From positions 1 to 11,180 of the forward strand of contig CAMLSG010000186.1 in the NCBI GenBank assembly GCA_946482635.1: a DNA stretch of 11,180 nucleotides. The letters run 5' to 3'. The stretch is from an uncultured Duganella sp. (lineage in GTDB: Bacteria; Pseudomonadota; Gammaproteobacteria; Burkholderiales; Burkholderiaceae). The position numbers and the translations under genes were made by a program. Shown piece after piece: positions 7,628 through 11,180 of this stretch (position 1 is its first letter; every line of letters starts with the position of its first letter). The notes beneath the pieces are model-generated. The model searched no databases, had not been told where the DNA came from, and worked only from the letters and a program-made list of their open reading frames with translations.

Positions 7628-8027
7628 GCCCCCCACCACGCCCCTGCGCATCCTGCTGGTCGACGACGACCCCTTCATGCTGAGCATGCTGGCCGACATG
7701 CTGGAAGACCTCGGCCAGCTCAATGTGCGCAGCGAAAGCGACGCCCGCCAGGCCTTGCTGGCGCTGCCGCAATACCGGCCCGACCTGCTGGTGTGCGACC
7801 TGTCGATGCCCGACATGGACGGCATCGAATTCCTGCGCAAGGCGGCCGACAGCCATTTTGGCGGCGCGGTCGCCCTGTTGTCCGGCATGGACGCCGGCAT
7901 CCGCCAGGCCGCCGAAACGCTGGCGCGCGCGCACGGCCTGGCCCTCCTGGGCACGCTGGCCAAGCCCGCCACCGCCGCCGCCCTGGCCGAGCTGCTGGCC
8001 CAGGCCGCCGCCCGCCGCCCCGCCTGA
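7620..8027 (+). CDS. Stand-alone REC-domain response regulator
   Basis: This 135-residue protein is a single receiver domain with no output domain. The acidic pocket is D15-D17 (LLVDDD), the phosphoacceptor is D60 (LLVCDLSMPDMDG), the switch Ser is S88 (LLSGMD) and the conserved Lys is K115 (LAKP). The ATG at 7620 overlaps the last codons and stop of the kinase gene by eight bases, so the two are almost certainly co-translated, and the kinase HPt domain is the likely phosphodonor. The SGMD...LARAHGLALLGTLAKP stretch resembles receivers of REC-EAL proteins such as RocR, from memory, yet no EAL domain follows. A TTG at 7611 is a possible but poorer start. It could act as a diffusible phospho-carrier, a phosphate sink or a partner-binding switch. 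Confidence 0.88.
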   Translation: MTEPPTTPLRILLVDDDPFMLSMLADMLEDLGQLNVRSESDARQALLALPQYRPDLLVCDLSMPDMDGIEFLRKAADSHFGGAVALLSGMDAGIRQAAETLARAHGLALLGTLAKPATAAALAELLAQAAARRPA

Positions 8028-8031
8028 GCCC

Positions 8032-8137
8032 GTGTCAACCCTGGGGTCAGGCTCTTTGGTTGACACAAGCTCGTGCATGCGACAGTTGAGCTCGTGGCAA
8101 GCAAAGCAAGCAAAGGGTCTGACCCCAAGGTTGACAC
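8032..8137. repeat. REP/MITE-like element with 23-bp inverted ends
   Basis: The ends 8032-8054 and 8115-8137 are inverted copies, identical at 20 of 23 positions, reading GTGTCAACC then TGGGGTCAG from each end. An inner GGTTGACAC at 8058-8066 pairs perfectly with 8032-8040, giving an alternative hairpin, and the right end contains the short palindrome GGGTCTGACCC. The loop has an 8-bp direct repeat, AGCTCGTG, at 8068 and 8089. GGGGTCAGACCCC-type motifs recur as REP-like elements in many proteobacteria, often linked to REP-associated tyrosine transposases (recalled). It begins five bases after the REC gene stop and may help end that transcript. No transposase gene is inside it. Confidence 0.65.
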
Positions 8138-8164
8138 AGGCGCGGCCGTAGGCGTGAGCGGGAG

Positions 8165-8192
8165 TACACAGGCTGGAAAAATCGGTTATTAT
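8165..8192 (+). promoter_or_regulatory. Weak candidate promoter for trxA
   Basis: TATTAT at 8187-8192 matches five of six -10 consensus bases and has a poor -35-like TACACA at 8165-8170, 16 bp upstream. This would give a leader of about 115 bases before trxA. A good -35-like TTGACT at 8220-8225 lacks a matching -10 at the right distance. The rest of 8138-8312 holds no gene that I can support. Confidence 0.25.
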
Positions 8193-8312
8193 TTGGGCCA
8201 TTCCCGCCCTGATTCCCGCTTGACTTCCCAGTATTGAATTAGCGCAGTTCGTCGCCAGATGGGCGATAACAGCAAGGGATATTCCCGGGCGAACACTCAA
8301 CTAAGGAAAAAT

Positions 8313-8639
8313 ATGAGCGACCTGATCAAACACATTACCGATGCCTCCTTCGAGTCCGACGTGCTGAAGGCCGACCGCCCTGTGCTGGTGGACTTCTGGG
8401 CCGAATGGTGCGGCCCTTGCAAGAGCATCGCCCCGATCCTGGAAGAAGTGGCCAAGGAATACGACGGCAAGCTGACCATCGCCAAGCTGGACGTGGACAG
8501 CAACCAGGCCGTGCCAGGCAAGTTCGGCATCCGCGGCATCCCGACCCTGATCCTGTTCAAAAACGGCGTGCCAGCCGCACAAAAAGTCGGCGCGATGGCA
8601 AAAGGTCAACTGACCTCTTTCATCGACAGCAATATTTGA
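8313..8639 (+). CDS. trxA: Thioredoxin 1
   Basis: This 108-residue thioredoxin (E. coli TrxA has 109) has the redox-active WCGPC motif with C33 and C36, the buried D27 (VDFWAEWC) and the cis-proline P77 (RGIPTL). It is a cytoplasmic disulfide reductase, reduced by thioredoxin reductase and serving ribonucleotide reductase, PAPS or methionine sulfoxide reductases and others. The ATG at 8313 is preceded by AAGGA at a good distance. An in-frame ATG at 8259 would add a tail not expected for the family. It lies directly upstream of rho, the usual order in beta- and gammaproteobacteria. Confidence 0.98.
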   Translation: MSDLIKHITDASFESDVLKADRPVLVDFWAEWCGPCKSIAPILEEVAKEYDGKLTIAKLDVDSNQAVPGKFGIRGIPTLILFKNGVPAAQKVGAMAKGQLTSFIDSNI

Positions 8640-8648
8640 TGTAAGATA

Positions 8649-8673
8649 GGCGGTGCTGCGCCCGCAGCCCGCC
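8649..8673 (+). promoter_or_regulatory. GC-rich hairpin between trxA and rho
   Basis: GGCGG-T-GCTGC pairs with GCAGC-CCGCC around a GCCC loop, giving ten base pairs with one bulged T. No T-tract follows, so it is not a classical intrinsic terminator. It may protect the trxA mRNA 3' end or be part of the rho leader fold. Confidence 0.5.
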
Positions 8674-8690
8674 TGATGGCAGGGAAAGCG

Positions 8691-8760
8691 CCCAAAAACC
8701 TTTCCCTTTAATTAAAAGAACCCACGTAGTTCCCTCCCCTACCCTTACTTTCCCGTCACG
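8691..8760 (+). promoter_or_regulatory. C-rich, G-poor rho leader, candidate rut site
   Basis: Over 70 bases I count 28 C and only 5 G, in a genome region where C and G are otherwise nearly balanced. Many YC dinucleotides are present (TTTCCCTTT, TTCCCTCCCCTACCC). This is the composition that Rho prefers for loading on nascent RNA. In E. coli, rho is autoregulated by premature Rho-dependent termination in its leader (established). The same loop here is inference. A TTAATTAA palindrome lies at 8708-8715. Confidence 0.5.
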
Positions 8761-8776
8761 GGACACTCAAACAGCT

Positions 8777-10039
8777 ATGCACCTTTCTGAACTTAAGGCT
8801 ATGCACGTTTCAGCTTTGCTGGAAATGGCAATCAGCCTCGATATCGACAATGCGGCCCGCCTGCGCAAGCAGGAACTGATGTTCGCGATCCTGAAAAAGC
8901 GCGCCAAGGCCGGCGAACAGATTTTCGGCGACGGCGCCCTGGAAGTCCTGCCTGACGGCTTCGGCTTCCTGCGCTCGCCGGACGCCTCCTACATGGCGTC
9001 GACCGACGATATTTACATTTCCCCGTCCCAGATCCGCCGCTTCAACCTGCACACCGGCGATTCGATCGAAGGCGAAGTGCGTACCCCGAAGGATGGCGAG
9101 CGCTATTTCGCCCTGGTGAAGGTGGACAAGGTCAACGGCGAATCGCCGGAAGCGTCCAAGCACCGCATCCTGTTTGAGAACCTGACCCCGCTGCACCCGA
9201 CCGTGCCGCTGCGCCTCGAGCGCGACATGGCCGGCACCGAGAACATCACCGGCCGTATCATCGACCTGGTGGCGCCGATCGGCAAAGGCCAGCGCGGCCT
9301 CTTGGTGGCGTCGCCCAAGTCCGGCAAGTCCGTGATGCTGCAGCATATCGCGCACGCCATCACCACCAACCACCCGGACGTGACCCTGATCGTGCTGCTG
9401 ATCGACGAACGTCCAGAGGAAGTGACCGAGATGCAGCGCTCGGTGCGCGGCGAAGTGGTGGCATCGACCTTCGACGAACCGGCCACCCGCCACGTGCAGG
9501 TGGCCGAGATGGTGCTGGAAAAAGCCAAGCGCCTGGTCGAGATGAAAAAAGACGTGGTGATCCTGCTGGACTCGATCACCCGCCTGGCGCGCGCCTACAA
9601 CACCGTGATCCCGGCGTCGGGCAAGGTGCTGACCGGCGGTGTGGATGCCAACGCGCTGCAGCGCCCGAAGCGCTTCTTCGGCGCCGCGCGTAACGTGGAA
9701 GAAGGCGGCTCGCTGACCATCGTCGCCACCGCGCTGATCGAAACCGGTTCGCGCATGGACGACGTGATTTACGAAGAATTCAAGGGTACCGGCAATATGG
9801 AGGTGCACCTGGAGCGCCGCCTGGCCGAGAAGCGCGTCTACCCGGCCATCAACCTGAACAAGTCGGGTACCCGCCGCGAAGAACTGCTGATCAAGGCCGA
9901 CCAGCTGCAGAAGATCTGGATCCTGCGCAAGCTGTTGTACTCGATGGACGAGATCGAGGCGATGGAGTTCATCCTCGACAAGATGCGCGCCACCAAGAAC
10001 AACGGCGAGTTCTTCGAGATGATGCGCCGCGGCGGCTAA
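8777..10039 (+). CDS. rho: Transcription termination factor Rho
   Basis: This 420-residue hexameric RNA helicase/translocase aligns with E. coli Rho (419 residues) almost without gaps. The N-terminal domain ([18 protein letters not shown]) leads to the cold-shock-like primary RNA-binding site with GFGFLR at 61-66. The ATPase core has the P-loop SPKSGKS at about 179-185 with K184, the catalytic E211 (LLIDERPEE), Walker B D265 (VVILLDS), the Q-loop around 281-290 ([10 protein letters not shown]), the R-loop K336 (EEFKGTGN) and the arginine finger R366 (SGTRREE). There is no long N-terminal insertion as seen in Actinobacteria. The start ATG lacks a clear ribosome binding site but matches the E. 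coli N-terminus. Expression is probably limited by the C-rich leader. Confidence 0.99.
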   Translation: MHLSELKAMHVSALLEMAISLDIDNAARLRKQELMFAILKKRAKAGEQIFGDGALEVLPDGFGFLRSPDASYMASTDDIYISPSQIRRFNLHTGDSIEGEVRTPKDGERYFALVKVDKVNGESPEASKHRILFENLTPLHPTVPLRLERDMAGTENITGRIIDLVAPIGKGQRGLLVASPKSGKSVMLQHIAHAITTNHPDVTLIVLLIDERPEEVTEMQRSVRGEVVASTFDEPATRHVQVAEMVLEKAKRLVEMKKDVVILLDSITRLARAYNTVIPASGKVLTGGVDANALQRPKRFFGAARNVEEGGSLTIVATALIETGSRMDDVIYEEFKGTGNMEVHLERRLAEKRVYPAINLNKSGTRREELLIKADQLQKIWILRKLLYSMDEIEAMEFILDKMRATKNNGEFFEMMRRGG

Positions 10040-10048
10040 GCCCGCCTC

Positions 10049-10109
10049 AAAAAGGGGACGTAACACATTATTCGCCCGGCGAATAATGTGTTACGTCCCC
10101 TTTTTTTTT
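10049..10109 (+). terminator. Perfect long-stem terminator after rho
   Basis: Positions 10049-10105 form a perfect DNA palindrome, with 28-base arms around one central base at 10077. As RNA it would fold into about 26-27 pairs with a tiny loop. The right arm runs into nine T (10101-10109) and the left arm starts with five A, so it could work on both strands. It begins ten bases after the rho stop codon. The stem is far longer than typical terminator stems, and a mobile-repeat origin is possible. Confidence 0.85.
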
Positions 10110-10119
10110 ACGCTATAAT
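10091..10119 (+). promoter_or_regulatory. rpmE2 promoter with consensus -10 box
   Basis: TATAAT at 10114-10119 is a full -10 consensus in otherwise GC-rich DNA. The position 17 bp upstream (TTACGT, 10091-10096) is a poor -35 element and lies within the terminator stem. Transcription would start near 10126 and give a leader of about 93 bases before rpmE2. Confidence 0.6.
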
Positions 10120-10218
10120 CGCGAGTTCATTTAAACCCTGGCAAGTGAGCGGCAATCGGGTCGAGAGGCAGTAAGGACCGACGAAGTGCTGTTTGGCTAC
10201 CAACATTGAGAGAAAAGC

Positions 10219-10488
10219 ATGAAAGCTGATACCCATCCAGATTACCGCGAAGTCCTGTTCCACGACGTGTCCTGCGACTTCAAGTTCATCACCCGCTCGA
10301 CCATCCAGACCCGCGACACCGCGACCCACGAAGGTAAAGAGTACCCACTGGTGAAGATCGAGGTTTCCTCCGAATCGCACCCGTTCTTCACCGGCCAGCA
10401 CAAGATCGTCGACACCGCCGGTCGCGTGGAAAAATTCCGCCAGAAGTTCGGCAAAGTCGGTTCCAAGACCGCAGTTGCAAACGGCTAA
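10219..10488 (+). CDS. rpmE2: 50S ribosomal protein L31, type B (zinc-free form)
   Basis: This 89-residue ribosomal protein matches type B L31 (YkgM/RpmE2-like): [16 protein letters not shown] at the start, then [11 protein letters not shown] and FRQKFGK later. It has a single cysteine (C19) and lacks the CxxC pairs of zinc-binding type A L31. L31 bridges the two ribosomal subunits near 5S rRNA. In E. coli the type B copy is a zinc-starvation paralogue under Zur. Here it sits next to rho, a usual place in betaproteobacteria, and no clear Zur site is seen, so it may be the main copy. GAGAG lies six bases before the ATG. It has its own promoter and terminator. Confidence 0.96.
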   Translation: MKADTHPDYREVLFHDVSCDFKFITRSTIQTRDTATHEGKEYPLVKIEVSSESHPFFTGQHKIVDTAGRVEKFRQKFGKVGSKTAVANG

Positions 10489-10502
10489 TCCCCGTTGCAG
10501 CG

Positions 10503-10532
10503 AAAAAAAAGGCAGCTGCGGCTGCCTTTTTT
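10503..10532 (+). terminator. Intrinsic terminator after rpmE2
   Basis: GGCAGC (10511-10516), a TGCG loop and GCTGCC (10521-10526) form a short GC stem flanked by eight A and six T. It is a textbook intrinsic terminator 14 bases after the rpmE2 stop, and the A-tract may let it act on the opposite strand too. Confidence 0.92.
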
Positions 10533-10578
10533 CTTTTTACCCGTCATACTCCAGCTTTCCAAAGAATAAGCCTGACCG

Positions 10579-11180
10579 ATGAAGCCAGTCCGTCTGCCCG
10601 CCGCCGCCACCCGCACCCTGCCCCGCTGGGCGTTTTTTGCCCTCGGCTTGCTGTACATCCTGCCGGGACTGATCGGGCGCGAGCCGTGGAAGAACGATGA
10701 CGCGGCCAGCTTCGGCGTGATGTGGACCATGGCGCACGGCAGTTGGCAAGACTGGCTGTGGCCCAATATCGTCGGCCTGTCGATCACCGACGAAGGGCCG
10801 CTGGCGTTCTGGCTGGGGGCGCTGGGCATCAAGCTGTTCGGCTGGGCCGTCGGCGACGTGCTGGGCGCCCGCGTGGCCACCCTTGGCGTGTTCCTGCTGG
10901 GCGTGATGGCGGTCTGGTACGCCACCTTCAACCTGGGCCGCCGTCCGGAAGCGCAGCCGCTGCGCCTGGCCTTTGGCGGCCAGCCCGAGCCCAACGATTT
11001 CGGGCGCACCCTGGCCGATGCCGCGGTGCTGATCTACCTCGGCTGCCTGGGCCTGCTGGTGCACAGCCACGAGACCACGGCCGAGCCGCTGCAAGTGTCG
11101 CTGCTGGCGCTCACCCTGTACCGCAGCGTGCGCTACATGGAACTGCCTTCGCTGCGCAACGCCGCCCTGGCCGGCCTGGC
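10579..11180 (+). CDS. ArnT/PMT-like GT-C membrane glycosyltransferase (3' end outside window)
   Basis: The frame opens with an ATG at 10579 and runs off the right edge after 200 codons. The N-terminus is basic, followed by hydrophobic spans at about 17-34, 75-90, 98-117 and 145-163. After the first span comes an acidic loop, REPWKNDDAASF (D40, D41), where GT-C enzymes keep their catalytic acidic pair, and then LSITDEGPLAFWLGALGIKL. A later HSHETTAEPLQ block resembles ArnT-like proteins. Such enzymes transfer a sugar from a polyprenyl-phosphate donor to lipid A, protein or another acceptor at the periplasmic face. The acceptor cannot be told. The missing C-terminal half limits the call. The gene is separated from rpmE2 by a terminator and so is probably its own unit. 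Confidence 0.8.
   Translation, partial: MKPVRLPAAATRTLPRWAFFALGLLYILPGLIGREPWKNDDAASFGVMWTMAHGSWQDWLWPNIVGLSITDEGPLAFWLGALGIKLFGWAVGDVLGARVATLGVFLLGVMAVWYATFNLGRRPEAQPLRLAFGGQPEPNDFGRTLADAAVLIYLGCLGLLVHSHETTAEPLQVSLLALTLYRSVRYMELPSLRNAALAGL

Noticed and set aside
3833..8137. Very long minus-strand open frame (1434 codons) opposite the kinase
   Set aside because: It is Gln/Ala/Gly/His-rich with no domain and mirrors the codon bias of the real plus-strand kinase gene. Stop codons are rare antisense to high-GC genes.
8639..8644. ATGTAA start-stop unit overlapping the trxA stop codon
   Set aside because: No upstream signal of its own; most likely coincidence.
8676..8711. 11-codon open frame in the rho leader, as a leader peptide (rhoL-like)
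   Set aside because: No ribosome binding site and no regulatory codon run. A frame this short is expected by chance.
10485..11094. Minus-strand open frames opposite the glycosyltransferase
   Set aside because: The plus-strand frame shows membrane spans and GT-C motifs. The minus-strand peptides are low-complexity antisense shadows.

Overview
The window looks like chromosome from a high-GC betaproteobacterium, most likely Oxalobacteraceae (Massilia, Duganella or Janthinobacterium type). The basis is strongly G/C-ending codons, the conserved trxA-rho-rpmE2 order, and protein sequences of that flavour. No RNA genes, CRISPR array or intact insertion sequence are visible.

Layout. (1) 1-210 is an AT-richer edge, about 42% GC by hand count over 1-180. 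It holds a possible C-terminal coding fragment and five TTTCAGACA-like repeats spaced about one helical turn apart. (2) 211-2033 on the minus strand is a DNA alkylation-repair operon. ada (sensor, activator and O6-alkylguanine methyltransferase) is joined by an ATGA overlap to a 2-oxoglutarate/Fe(II) oxygenase in the place that alkB holds in E. coli. A candidate Ada box lies upstream of ada. (3) Divergently, 2151-8027 on the plus strand carries a HutC-type GntR repressor (TTG start), a very large hybrid sensor kinase (NMT1/THI5-like periplasmic domain, one membrane span, five PAS domains, HisKA, HATPase, REC, HPt) and an overlapping stand-alone REC protein. (4) 8032-8137 is a REP/MITE-like inverted-repeat element. 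(5) 8313-10488 is the housekeeping block trxA, rho and type B rpmE2. The rho leader is C-rich and G-poor, as expected of a Rho loading site. rho is followed by a perfect 57-bp palindromic terminator, and rpmE2 has a consensus -10 box and its own terminator. (6) From 10579 past the right edge runs the N-terminal part of an ArnT/PMT-like GT-C membrane glycosyltransferase.

How the genes work together. Ada and the oxygenase probably form an adaptive-response unit that Ada itself induces. The kinase and REC protein form a phosphorelay, probably sensing a small heterocyclic or pyrimidine-like ligand through the periplasmic domain. The HutC-like repressor upstream may share transcription or ligand chemistry with it, but no hut catabolic genes are in the window. 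No wholly new system is evident. The best leads are the Ada-coupled oxygenase with its Ada box, the kinase plus solo-REC relay, the rho leader, and the two repeat elements.
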